DNA of 64,000 nt from Bacillus pumilus (lineage in GTDB: Bacteria > Bacillota > Bacilli > Bacillales > Bacillaceae), in NCBI RefSeq assembly GCF_900186955.1, contig NZ_LT906438.1, forward strand, positions 1,674,001 through 1,738,000. The letters are read 5' to 3'. This document shows, in pieces, positions 47,101 to 55,229 of the stretch. A program made the position numbers and the translations under genes. A model generated the notes under the pieces. The model made no database searches. It saw only the letters and a list, made by a program, of their open reading frames with translations, and had not been told where the DNA came from. Position 1 is the first letter of the stretch. Each line of letters begins with the position of its first letter.

Positions 47101-48192
47101 ATGTCGGGTTTGATTTCCTCTGTAGATGTAGCAAACACTCTCAACAAATGGTATTTACATATTAAAAAGAGGGAAGTTTCACAAGCAGTAGAGTTGAGGG
47201 ATGAGATTCAAGAGATGTTAGGCGAAATGGAAGAAAATCAAGATGTTTTACTCTATTTCAATATTCTTGATTATAGATTTAAGGTACTTATGGAAGATTT
47301 AGTGGGGCAGCCAACAATAACAGAAAGCGAAAGAGTCAAAACAGATGACATGCTAAGGTTTTACTTTTATCTTTTCAAAGGTATGTACGAGAGTGCAAGG
47401 AATAATTATTCAGAAGCTCTAGTCCTATTTAGAGTAGCTGAGAGACAATTGGACAAGGTACATGATGAAATTGAAAAGGCTGAGTTCCATTATAAAATTG
47501 GCACACTCTACTATTTCAATAAGGTCACGCTCCTTTCTCACCATCATCTACAAACAGCAAAAGATATCTATAAAGGTCATGAAGGTTACAGCATACAGAC
47601 CATAAACTGTAATATGTTGTTGGCACTGAATTTGATTGATGATGGTAGACTAGAAAAAGCTGAAAAAATGCTTTTGGAGTGTGTTGATAGACTAATTGAG
47701 AAGGATGATAAGAGATTGTTAGCGTTGGCTTATTATGATTTAGGATTTCTCAAAATTCAGGATGACCACCATATAGAAGCCATTGAATATTTTAACAAAG
47801 CAATTTTCGCAGATGATCTAAAACAGTCAGCCCCTGTTTCATACTTACAATGTGCGTATGAATTTGCAAGATCAAGCTATAAATCAAATCAATTGGATCA
47901 GGCAATAAGTTGGGTTGCTGAGGGGAAATCCTTTTCTAAAGAACAGCAAAACACAAACTTTATTTTGAAATTCAATATCCTTGAGAAATGTTATACAACA
48001 CCACGGGAAAGCTATGAGGATATCAAGAAAGGGCTATGTTTTTTGGAAGAAAGAAAAGCATATGTTGATATAGAGGCTCTAGCTCCTGATGTTGCATCCA
48101 TTTATAAGAAGTTAAATCTTTATGAAGAAAGTAACTACTTCTTGGAATTGGCTTTAAAATCTTGTACGCTTATAGGAAAGGAGGTCATATGA
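47101..48192 (+). CDS. Rap family TPR phosphatase/regulator (accessory region copy)
   Basis: This 363-aa Rap protein is more AT-rich than the other two here. It has the N-terminal bundle (DVANTLNKWYLHIKKREVSQ, MEENQDVLLYFNILDYRFKV) and TPRs (ALVLFRVAERQLD, EAIEYFNKAI). RBS AAGGGGGT precedes ATG 47101. Its stop overlaps the start of a phr gene in ATGA, the usual coupling. Mobile elements such as ICEBs1 carry similar pairs to sense population density. The LXG toxin gene follows. Confidence 0.92.
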   Translation: MSGLISSVDVANTLNKWYLHIKKREVSQAVELRDEIQEMLGEMEENQDVLLYFNILDYRFKVLMEDLVGQPTITESERVKTDDMLRFYFYLFKGMYESARNNYSEALVLFRVAERQLDKVHDEIEKAEFHYKIGTLYYFNKVTLLSHHHLQTAKDIYKGHEGYSIQTINCNMLLALNLIDDGRLEKAEKMLLECVDRLIEKDDKRLLALAYYDLGFLKIQDDHHIEAIEYFNKAIFADDLKQSAPVSYLQCAYEFARSSYKSNQLDQAISWVAEGKSFSKEQQNTNFILKFNILEKCYTTPRESYEDIKKGLCFLEERKAYVDIEALAPDVASIYKKLNLYEESNYFLELALKSCTLIGKEVI

Positions 48193-48329
48193 TCATGAAA
48201 AAAATAATGATGATGATTACTACTGCTTTGCTATTAGGTACAATTCTTGGAATGCCTGTTGGACAACAAACTCAAGCTGATGCTAAAAATGAGGTAGTGT
48301 TACTTTTCTCTAGAGGTGCAGGTTCATAA
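48189..48329 (+). CDS. Phr pre-peptide
   Basis: A 46-aa secreted pre-peptide: basic start (MIMKKIMMM), hydrophobic core (ITTALLLGTILGMPVG), then QQTQADAKNEVVLLFSRGAG ending in S. Its ATG overlaps the rap stop; GGAAAGGAGGTC precedes it. By analogy with known Phr peptides the signal should be a C-terminal penta- or hexapeptide, here probably within SRGAGS (compare the xRG core of ERGMT). Re-imported via Opp, it would inhibit the upstream Rap. Confidence 0.85.
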   Translation: MIMKKIMMMITTALLLGTILGMPVGQQTQADAKNEVVLLFSRGAGS

Positions 48330-48400
48330 AAGCGATAGGGTTTTAATCCACCACTACGGAGGATAATTGGTTAAAAAACGATAAAGTGGATTAAAGTGTC

Positions 48401-48453
48401 AGACTCCTTATGGTATTCTAGTAAAAGAATATTCCATAAAAGGAGTCTTTTTT
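48401..48453 (+). terminator. rap-phr terminator that contains the LXG gene's ribosome-binding site
   Basis: AGACTCCTT (48401-48409) pairs with AAGGAGTCT (48440-48448); ATGG/CCAT and TATTCT/AGAATA extend the stem to 19 bp with small bulges, and a T-run follows. AAAGGAG in the 3' arm is also the Shine-Dalgarno of the LXG toxin gene, whose ATG is at 48456. The hairpin could therefore both terminate transcription and hide the toxin's ribosome-binding site. Confidence 0.8.
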
Positions 48454-48455
48454 AT

Positions 48456-50387
48456 ATGAAAATATTAGATGCTCCATCTTTACTATCAGCTGTCGAACAG
48501 AGGTCAAAGGCCTATCATGAGCTTCAAGAAGAGATGAAACTTGTGAAAAAAGCATTAAAAGGTGTATCGGGATTAGGTGATGAGTTTACTGGAAAAGGTG
48601 CAGATAATATCAAAGCTTTTTATAATGATCTTGCACTATACGCAGACACTTATCTTGATTTTATCGATATGCAAAAGGCTTTTTTAGATGGAGTGAAAGG
48701 AAAGCTGGATGATGAATCATTAGGCGGGAGTACATTTATTGATGAGCACTTCCTTGATGCTCAATTGAAGCAAGGCATTCAGAACAATAAAGATATGGTC
48801 AAGGAACAAAAAGAAGCTCTTTCCACTATTTTTGACGATATCAGTGATTTAATTGAATTACACACATTTTCAAGTAAAGAGGTCAATGAACATTTAGACG
48901 ATGCGAACAAAAAAAGAAAAGAGACAATTGATGCTTTACATAAAATAGATCATGAGCTAAAAACAGAATACGCAAAATCAGAAGCGATTGAGAATCACCT
49001 CAAAACTTTTTATGCAAAGATGATGGCTGCTACAGGAAAAGGAAAGAACGCTCAGCCCATGTATTATGATGCAAAAGCATTTCATGAGACAGATGTGTAC
49101 AAGAATCATGATAAAATCGATGCACAGGTGAAAGCATATTTAAAAGTGAAAAAAGAAGAAAAAGAGAAACGAAGAATTAAAGAATTGAAAGAAAAGCTCA
49201 ATGATCCTTCGTGTATATCAGAAGCGAAATACTTTGAGATTGTAGACGAAATTGGATATGAAAATCTTTCTTACGATCAAAAAATGTATTATAGCCAGCT
49301 TCTCCAAATCAAAGCGCAGGAAGAAGCATCAGAGGTATTCGTTGATAGTGTAAAAGGTGCTGCAGTTGGTCTATATGATGTGGCCAAAGATACAGTGACC
49401 GGAATATATGATCTTGTGACAGACCCTGGTGGTGCCGTAGAATCAGTCATTACGGCTGTTTCTCATCCAATTGAAACATCGAAAGCGATTGGAAAATCAA
49501 TTTCAGACTCATTCCAAAAAGAAGTCATCGATGGTGATGCGTATTCTCGATCACACTGGTTCGCCTATGCGACTGGTTCACTAGCAGAAATCGTCTTTGG
49601 TTCTAAAGGGGCAGGAGCCATTACAAAAACGGGGACAACCGCGGCGAAAACAACAGTGAAGAAAGGGCTTGAACAAGGAGCAAAATCATTAGACAGAGTC
49701 TCTATTCCGAATCTATTGCCGTACTCACCAAAGTTTCAAATGGCTGGTGGACCGAAGCTTCCGTACAATGTATTTGACGGCGAAAATCTCAAAAATAAAC
49801 TCCTCTCCATGGCAAAGCGTCTCGACAACAATTCAGGCTACGGAATCTCTAAGACAGGCAGACGATTACCAGCACCTAAATCACCACCGGCTGTTGTCAG
49901 TTACGGAGATCACTATGTGAGATGGAAACGTAAAAAAGTATTAAAACCAAATGTCGTTTATTCAACAAAGCAAGGCTACACCTACACAACCGATCACTAC
50001 GGACGTATTGTCAAAGTTGAAGCAAGTGATTTAAAATACGGAGAGGTCAAAAGAAACCAATACGCCCAATCTAATTCAGGTAAGCCAGATCGATTACTGG
50101 ATGATGATGGTGGTCATTTAATTGCCTCTATTTTTAAAGGGTCTGGGGATATTGATAATCTTGTGCCGATGAATTCACAGATTAATCGAAGCGGTGGGAA
50201 ATGGTATCAATTGGAACAAGAGTGGTTGGCAGCTTTGAGGAAAGACCCACCTGAGACTGTGTCAGTTTCCTTAGAAAGTATAAGATATGAAGGAGATTCT
50301 ATGCGGCCCTCTTTATTTAAAATTAAATATAAAATTGGTGATCGGAGAGTTAAAAAGGTAACGATTGAAAATAAGTCAGGAGGTTAA
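48456..50387 (+). CDS. LXG polymorphic toxin with C-terminal Endonuclease_NS_2-type nuclease (YobL-like)
   Basis: This 643-aa toxin has an N-terminal LXG helical domain (about residues 1-230, MKILDAPSLLSAVEQRSKAY) for type VII (Yuk/Ess) export, a middle region (VGLYDVAKDTVTGIYDLVTD with PGGAVESVITAVSHPIETSK) shared with B. subtilis YobL/YeeF relatives, and a C-terminal nuclease. The nuclease core DDDGGHLIASIFKGSGDIDN starts near residue 549, with His554 as candidate catalytic residue. I chose ATG 48456 because AAAGGAG precedes it and LXG proteins begin this way; the frame is open to 48396. An immunity gene follows five bases after the stop. Confidence 0.92.
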   Translation: MKILDAPSLLSAVEQRSKAYHELQEEMKLVKKALKGVSGLGDEFTGKGADNIKAFYNDLALYADTYLDFIDMQKAFLDGVKGKLDDESLGGSTFIDEHFLDAQLKQGIQNNKDMVKEQKEALSTIFDDISDLIELHTFSSKEVNEHLDDANKKRKETIDALHKIDHELKTEYAKSEAIENHLKTFYAKMMAATGKGKNAQPMYYDAKAFHETDVYKNHDKIDAQVKAYLKVKKEEKEKRRIKELKEKLNDPSCISEAKYFEIVDEIGYENLSYDQKMYYSQLLQIKAQEEASEVFVDSVKGAAVGLYDVAKDTVTGIYDLVTDPGGAVESVITAVSHPIETSKAIGKSISDSFQKEVIDGDAYSRSHWFAYATGSLAEIVFGSKGAGAITKTGTTAAKTTVKKGLEQGAKSLDRVSIPNLLPYSPKFQMAGGPKLPYNVFDGENLKNKLLSMAKRLDNNSGYGISKTGRRLPAPKSPPAVVSYGDHYVRWKRKKVLKPNVVYSTKQGYTYTTDHYGRIVKVEASDLKYGEVKRNQYAQSNSGKPDRLLDDDGGHLIASIFKGSGDIDNLVPMNSQINRSGGKWYQLEQEWLAALRKDPPETVSVSLESIRYEGDSMRPSLFKIKYKIGDRRVKKVTIENKSGG

Positions 50388-50392
50388 TTAAA

Positions 50393-50878
50393 ATGGAGAT
50401 GGAACCATCGAATGAAGTTTATCAAGAAATTTTGAATACAATAAATGATATAATACCTGTTGATTGGGAGAATGTTTTGCTATATGCAGAAATTCTGAAT
50501 GACTCTCGAGAAGTTTATTTTTTCTTTAATACAAACAAACAACAAAAATATATGTATTCTCATGATATTCCTGATATATTTGACGTCAGTGAAAATATAT
50601 ATGATGACTTATTAATTAATTTACAGGATTCTTTCAAAAAACTGAGAGATGAATTTAAAATCAACAATCAAGAAATTTGGACAAATTTAACACTAAAGAT
50701 TAAGAATAGGAATCAATTTGTCATAGATTTTAATTATGATGATGTATTGAACTCCCATTACAATACCTATCAACGAATGGCTATTTGGGAATATGAAAAT
50801 TTGGGAATTCTCCCTGAAAATGAGGAAGATAGAGAAGTTGTGTTGGAGTTTATTAATAACAAAGAAGAAAACAACTAA
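50393..50878 (+). CDS. YezG/DUF600-type immunity protein for the LXG toxin
   Basis: This 161-aa acidic protein (MEMEPSNEVYQEILNTINDI, DWENVLLYAEILNDSREVYF, AIWEYENLGILPENEEDREV) belongs to the YezG antitoxin family, which neutralises LXG nucleases. It starts five bases after the toxin stop with GGAGG overlapping the toxin's last codons, so production is coupled to the toxin. A paralogue at 52288-52764 follows a broken toxin copy. Confidence 0.92.
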   Translation: MEMEPSNEVYQEILNTINDIIPVDWENVLLYAEILNDSREVYFFFNTNKQQKYMYSHDIPDIFDVSENIYDDLLINLQDSFKKLRDEFKINNQEIWTNLTLKIKNRNQFVIDFNYDDVLNSHYNTYQRMAIWEYENLGILPENEEDREVVLEFINNKEENN

Positions 50879-50885
50879 CACATTG

Positions 50886-50912
50886 CCCTCCTATAATTTG
50901 GAGGGTTTTTTT
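50886..50912 (+). terminator. Terminator after the first toxin-immunity pair
   Basis: CCCTCC and GGAGGG around eight nt, followed by seven Ts. The flanking bases (CAACTAACACA...CCCTCCT) recur after the second immunity gene. Confidence 0.8.
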
Positions 50913-51002
50913 AATACCAATATTTACATCGAACAAAAGTTCTTAAAGCTCATTGATAAAGAACATTCTGTTGCTGTTTAATCCTTCAAGAAGAATGATT
51001 AA

Positions 51003-51254
51003 ATGCTTAGAAAAAAATGGACTGCGATGATGTTACCTGAGCATGTTGCACAACTTAACCATGATTTAGCAGAAACGAAAAAAATAGATAAACCAATTAT
51101 AGATGAACGACAAACAGAAGAATTCGAATTAACAATTGCTTATGCAATAAATGTTAACAAGCCTTTGACTTTTCAATTTTTGATTAATGTATACAGCCAG
51201 CTGCTTCAAATCAAAGCGAGGAAGAAGCATCAGAGGTATTCGTTGACAGTGTAA
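51003..51254 (+). pseudogene. YolD-like fragment fused out of frame to the second LXG copy
   Basis: The first about 60 codons (RKKWTAMMLPEHVAQLNHDL, AETKKIDKPIIDERQTEEFE) resemble YolD-like proteins, which accompany UvrX/YqjW polymerases in phages and plasmids. At about 51190 the frame runs into sequence homologous to the LXG toxin (VYSQLLQIKA) and then out of frame. The start of a YolD protein is missing. It marks a recombination junction. Confidence 0.5.
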
Positions 51255-52281
51255 AAGGTGCTGCAGTTGGTCTATATGATGTGGCCAAAGATACAGTAGT
51301 TGGCATTTACGATCTCGTAACAGATCCTGGTGGTGCCGTAGAATCAGTCATTACGGCTGTTTCTCATCCAATTGAAACATCGAAAGCGATTGGAAAATCG
51401 ATTTCAGACTCATTCCAAAAAGAAGTCATAGATGGTGATGCGTATTCTCGTTCAGACTGGTTCGCCTATGCAACTGGTTCACTAGCAGAAATTGTCTTTG
51501 GTTCTAAAGGGACAGGAGCCATCACAAAAACGGGGCCAACGGCGGCCAAAACAACGGTGAAGAAAGGGCTTGAACAAGGAGCAAAATCAATAGACAGAGT
51601 CTCTATTCCGAATCTATTGCCGTACTCACCAAAGTTTCAAATGGCTGGTGGACCGAAGCTACCGTATAACGTTTTTGACGGGGAAAATCTTAAAAATAAA
51701 CTCCTCTCCATGGCAAAGCGTCTCGACAACAATTCAGGCTACGGAATCTCTAAGACAGGTAGACGATTACCAGCACCCAAATCACCGCCAACCGTTGTCA
51801 GTTACGGAGATCACTATGTAAGGTGGAAACGTAAAAAAGTATTAAAACCAAATGTTGTTTATTCAACAAAGCAAGGGTACACCTACACAACCGATCACTA
51901 CGGACGTATTGTCAAAGTTGAAGCAAGTGATTTAAAATACGGAGAGGTCAAAAGAAACCAATACGCCCAATCTAATTCAGGTAAGCCAGATCGATTACTG
52001 GATGATGATGGTGGGCATTTAATTGCGTCTATTTTTAAAGGTTCAGGTGATATTGATAACCTGCTTCCGATGAATTCACAGATTAATCGTAGTGGTGGGA
52101 AATGGTACACTATGGAGCAACGGTGGTTGAAAGCTTTAAATTCAAACCCACCTAAACAAGTAGCAGTGAGCATTGAACCTATCTATAAAGGAGATTCATT
52201 ACGACGGTTAGTTTCTCTGTGGAGTATAAAATTGGAGAACGTTATTCTCAAGCATTTATTAAGAATCAACCTGGAGGTTAA
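51190..52281 (+). pseudogene. Second LXG toxin C-terminal half, 5' truncated and frameshifted
   Basis: From about 51190 the sequence repeats 49287 onward at high identity by eye: the middle region, the linker and the nuclease core (DDDGGHLIASIFKGSGDIDN). The LXG export domain is absent. One base is missing near 51218 (AAAGCGAGG versus AAAGCGCAGG), and a one-base change near 52205 shifts the last codons; restoring it gives YKIGERYSQAFIKNQPGG and a stop at 52279-52281. The frame 51281-52300 is what remains open. The last about 65 residues differ from the first copy, as expected for a different immunity specificity. Confidence 0.8.
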
Positions 52282-52287
52282 AACTCA

Positions 52288-52764
52288 ATGGAAGAATTAG
52301 AAATAAACTATAAAAAAATAGCAGAATCAATTAATGAATTAATACCATGTGATTGGGATAAAGTTTGGATGTATGCAGAAATACTTGATGATTCGGCTGA
52401 GATAGTGTTTTATTTTAATGAGCAAAATGAAAAAGAATATGTAAATGGACATCAAATTCCTCATAAATATAATGTAAGTAAGTCAACATACATCCACTTA
52501 TTATACGAACTTAGTGAAATTTTTGAAGAGTTGAAAAAGACATATATACAAAATGATTTAGGTGCTTGGACAACAGCTACTCTCCAATTAGATGTTTCAG
52601 GGAAATTCACTATTGATTTTGGATACGAAGATGTTTATTCTTTAGGAATTGACAATGTACAAAGAATAGCAGTTTGGGAATATGAAAATTTCGGATTTTT
52701 ACCCGACGATGAGGAAGATAAAGAAGCTGTATTAAATTATTTAAAAAATAAAGACAACAACTAA
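52288..52764 (+). CDS. YezG/DUF600-type immunity protein (orphan)
   Basis: This 158-aa protein is a clear paralogue of the immunity protein at 50393-50878 (shared DWDKVWMYAEILDDSAEI, VWEYENFGFLPDDEEDKEAV). It begins six bases after the native stop of the broken toxin copy; CTGGAGGTTAA supplies the ribosome-binding site. The gene is intact though its toxin is not, so it may protect against siblings that still make the matching toxin. Confidence 0.9.
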   Translation: MEELEINYKKIAESINELIPCDWDKVWMYAEILDDSAEIVFYFNEQNEKEYVNGHQIPHKYNVSKSTYIHLLYELSEIFEELKKTYIQNDLGAWTTATLQLDVSGKFTIDFGYEDVYSLGIDNVQRIAVWEYENFGFLPDDEEDKEAVLNYLKNKDNN

Positions 52765-52773
52765 CACGCATTA

Positions 52774-52797
52774 CCCTCCTAATCAAGGAGGGTTTTT
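52774..52797 (+). terminator. Terminator after the orphan immunity gene
   Basis: CCCTCC-TAATCAA-GGAGGG followed by five Ts; nearly the same as the terminator at 50886-50912. Confidence 0.8.
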
Positions 52798-52844
52798 GTA
52801 TGCCTGAATTTTATATATTTCATAATATAAATACCTCAATTCAC

Positions 52845-53306
52845 TTATCTAAACCGATAAACCGTCACTTCACAATCACCCAGTACTTCTTCCATCATCT
52901 CTTCAACAATCGTCCAATCGCCGCCAGCCAATCCGCAGCCAATCCCGTATGGAATGGCGATGGACGTTTGGTTTTTCTCTTCAGGTGATTGTGTCACTGT
53001 ATCCTTTAGGTGTTGAAAGCAGCTGCGTAAAGCATCGTAGTCGGTTTGCTTTCTTGTTCTTCCATACCCAGCTTGGGCAAATAAGTTGGCAATAGTTTTT
53101 CCGTCAGTTGTTTTGATGAGTTGAACGGAGCTTAACAAGTCATCTCCATGTTCTGTACATAATTGTTTATACTCTTTGTGCACATTGGGATATTTGCTTT
53201 TGATTTGTTTGGCTAATCCAGCACCCATGACCCCTTTACAGTTCACCTGGTGACAGATGATGTCTTCACTTGCCTCTAAAATGTTGCCATCCACTGTTTT
53301 GATCAT
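52845..53306 (-). CDS. Macro domain protein (ADP-ribose-binding, TARG1/Appr-1-p type)
   Basis: This 153-aa single macro domain starts MIKTVDGNILEASEDIICHQ and has VNCKGVMGAGLAKQIKSKYP (phosphate-binding loop with the Asn/Lys typical of ALC1/TARG1-like macrodomains) and AIPYGIGCGLAGGDW. Such proteins bind or hydrolyse ADP-ribose derivatives on proteins, nucleic acids or Appr-1''-p. RBS AAAAAGGGGTT precedes ATG. A LexA-like palindrome lies upstream. It borders the accessory region. Confidence 0.88.
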   Translation of the reverse strand: MIKTVDGNILEASEDIICHQVNCKGVMGAGLAKQIKSKYPNVHKEYKQLCTEHGDDLLSSVQLIKTTDGKTIANLFAQAGYGRTRKQTDYDALRSCFQHLKDTVTQSPEEKNQTSIAIPYGIGCGLAGGDWTIVEEMMEEVLGDCEVTVYRFR

Positions 53307-53333
53307 ATCGTGTAACCCCTTTTTAATAAAATA

Positions 53334-53347
53334 GAAACTTATGTTCT
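53334..53347. promoter_or_regulatory. LexA-like box upstream of the macrodomain gene
   Basis: Read on the minus strand, AGAACATAAGTTTC matches 12 of 14 positions of the Bacillus SOS box CGAACRNRYGTTYC. It is flanked by a longer perfect inverted repeat (ATAAAATAGAA/TTCTATTTTAT, 53326-53354) about 20-50 bp upstream of the start codon. Confidence 0.4.
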
Positions 53348-53506
53348 ATTTTATCAGTTTTAATCAAATGATTTAATAGCAAAATGCTTTTTATGAGTTT
53401 CATTTATTGAAGACAGTTTACAACAACTTGATTGTCAAAGCTTGCTCATGTCATCTAAAATATGGAGAGACTAGAAAATACGAAATGATGCAAAGAGGAG
53501 TTATTT

Positions 53507-54049
53507 ATGAATCCATTAGAAACGAATCGTTTAATTCTTAGACCGTTTTGCAATGAAGATGCGGCAGGGATGCTTGAGTATTTGTCTAATCCAAGAGTAA
53601 ATTGTTTTCTCGCTGATCGAATTTCTTCATTAGAAGAAGCTTTGGCTATAGTGCAAAAGAGAAAAAAAGACCATTCATATGTAGCGGTTTGTTTGAAAGA
53701 AAGTGGGCAGATTATTGGTGAGTTGTTTCATTTAAAAGAGGAGCCTGATACGTATTCAATCGGCTGGAATTTCAATGAAGCATATGAAGGGAAGGGGTAT
53801 GCACGAGAGAGTGCTGAAGCATTTTTGTCCTATTTATTTGTAGAAAAGGGAGCAAGGCGGCTTTATGCCTATGTAGAAGATGATAATGTCCGTTCGCAGG
53901 CATTATGTGAGCGTTTAGGCATGCGGAGAGAAGGCCTTTTTCTTGAGTTTATTTCATTTACTACATATGAGGATGGCACCCCTAAATATGAAAACACGTA
54001 CCAATATGCTTTACTAAAAAAGGAATGGGAGCAGCGTCACTCTCTATAG
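53507..54049 (+). CDS. GNAT family N-acetyltransferase (RimJ/RimL type)
   Basis: This 180-aa acetyltransferase starts with the RimJ/L pattern METNRLILRPF-like (NPLETNRLILRPFCNEDAAG). The acetyl-CoA loop is GWNFNEAYEGKGYARESAEA, and NVRSQALCERLGMRREG is the C-terminal motif that packs on the cofactor. RBS AGAGGAG precedes ATG. The substrate is unknown; ribosomal proteins and antibiotics are possible. It appears to be a single gene. Confidence 0.92.
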   Translation: MNPLETNRLILRPFCNEDAAGMLEYLSNPRVNCFLADRISSLEEALAIVQKRKKDHSYVAVCLKESGQIIGELFHLKEEPDTYSIGWNFNEAYEGKGYARESAEAFLSYLFVEKGARRLYAYVEDDNVRSQALCERLGMRREGLFLEFISFTTYEDGTPKYENTYQYALLKKEWEQRHSL

Positions 54050-54188
54050 AGCAGTAAGTAAATGATGTCAGTGACAGCAAAGTGACAAACATGTCATATG
54101 GTTCCATGGTTTGTTCGTTCAATCGATGGAAGAGTCATCTTATTTCAATTATCCTTGTCATAAATCGAGGAAAAAGGAATGAAATGAG

Positions 54189-54770
54189 ATGCAGGGATAT
54201 AATGAAGATTTATTTAGGTGGGTGAATCAGCTCAGTATCGATCATGGTTATTTGAATCCGATATTCATTGGACTAGCTGAATATACTGTGCTGTTAGCAG
54301 CGCTCACGTGTCTGTTCATATGGTTTCAAAATCGAAGTAGAACCAATAGGGGGATGGTTGTATCTGCCGGACTTACTTTCATATTGGCAGAGTTAATGGG
54401 GAAAATTGCAGGAATTTTTTATTCCAACCAGCAGCCCTTTGCCGAAATGAGTCATGTCAATCTTTTGATTCAAAAGGAAGTGAATAACTCTTTTCCGAGT
54501 GATCATACCATCTTTATTTTTTCTATATGTCTGATCTTTTGGCTTTTTCACAAACGCCATGTTTATTGGCTGATCATAGCGTGCGCTGTTGGTTTTTCAA
54601 GGATTTGGGTAGGTGTCCATTATCCATTTGATGTCTTAGCAGGTGCTGTCATAGCGAGTTTAACAGCGGTCGCTGTTGTCTATTTGCCGATATGCCAAAG
54701 GAGCGTGAATGCCATTTTGTCATGTTATGAGTGGCTTGAGCAGAAAATTGTAAGGAAGAGAACAAAATAA
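54189..54770 (+). CDS. PAP2 family phosphatase, BcrC-like undecaprenyl pyrophosphatase
   Basis: This 193-aa membrane protein has five to six helices and the PAP2 signature in three parts: a K-x6-RP-like segment around YSNQQPFAE (weak), PSDHT, and SRIWVGVHYPFDVLAG. The length and motifs resemble BcrC (YwoA), which recycles undecaprenyl pyrophosphate and gives bacitracin resistance. The first motif departs from KX6RP (QPF instead of RPF), so substrate or activity may differ. A strong terminator follows. Confidence 0.85.
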   Translation: MQGYNEDLFRWVNQLSIDHGYLNPIFIGLAEYTVLLAALTCLFIWFQNRSRTNRGMVVSAGLTFILAELMGKIAGIFYSNQQPFAEMSHVNLLIQKEVNNSFPSDHTIFIFSICLIFWLFHKRHVYWLIIACAVGFSRIWVGVHYPFDVLAGAVIASLTAVAVVYLPICQRSVNAILSCYEWLEQKIVRKRTK

Positions 54771-54788
54771 CATGTTGCACCAAAATCC

Positions 54789-54832
54789 CCCCGATCTGTT
54801 TATTGATCAGATCGGGGTACTTTTTATTTTCG
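54789..54832. terminator. Terminator between the PAP2 gene and the frataxin-like gene
   Basis: CCCCGATCTG and CAGATCGGGG form a 10-bp stem around nine nt, followed by TACTTTTTATTTT on the plus strand. The opposite gene ends inside the tail. Confidence 0.85.
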
Positions 54833-55195
54833 CCAAAACGTTGAACAATCCGCTTTGTCTTCGATATTAAATTCGATGATTTTCTTTAGGAGAGGATAAT
54901 CAACTGGCAAGCTTTCCTTCATGCGAAACATCTTTTTTCCATGGTCGTAACCCGCTTGTACAATGTCAGCTGAAAAGTGATCAATTCCTTTTCCTTCTGG
55001 TGCGACTGAAATGTGATGTTTTGCCACGCTAAACCCAATAATAAATGTGCCATGGTCTGTGAACATGGGCTGATTCCAAGCAATTTTTGGCTCTAATTGA
55101 GGGAATGTGTCTAATATCCATTGTAAAATGTCTTGCGTGCGCTGCTTCAGCTCTGGATTACCAATATTGCCTACATATTCTTCAAACACATGCAT
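54824..55195 (-). CDS. fra: Frataxin-like iron chaperone (Fra/YdhG, DUF1801)
   Basis: This 123-aa protein resembles the B. subtilis frataxin-like protein (WNQPMFTDHGTFIIGFSVAK with KHHISVAPEGKGIDHFS, and the C-terminus EFNIEDKADCSTFWRK), which supplies iron for Fe-S cluster and heme assembly. RBS TTGGAGGATAA precedes ATG 55195. The only plausible promoter lies beyond a tRNA-like RNA 35 bp upstream on the same strand, so that RNA may form its 5' leader. Confidence 0.9.
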   Translation of the reverse strand: MHVFEEYVGNIGNPELKQRTQDILQWILDTFPQLEPKIAWNQPMFTDHGTFIIGFSVAKHHISVAPEGKGIDHFSADIVQAGYDHGKKMFRMKESLPVDYPLLKKIIEFNIEDKADCSTFWRK

Positions 55196-55229
55196 GATGT
55201 TTTATCCTCCAATTTCATCGACCTCATAA

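Noticed and set aside
43046..52800. Complete prophage or ICE
   Set aside because: Only remnants of a tape-measure and an integrase are present; no replication, capsid or conjugation genes and no clear att repeats were found.
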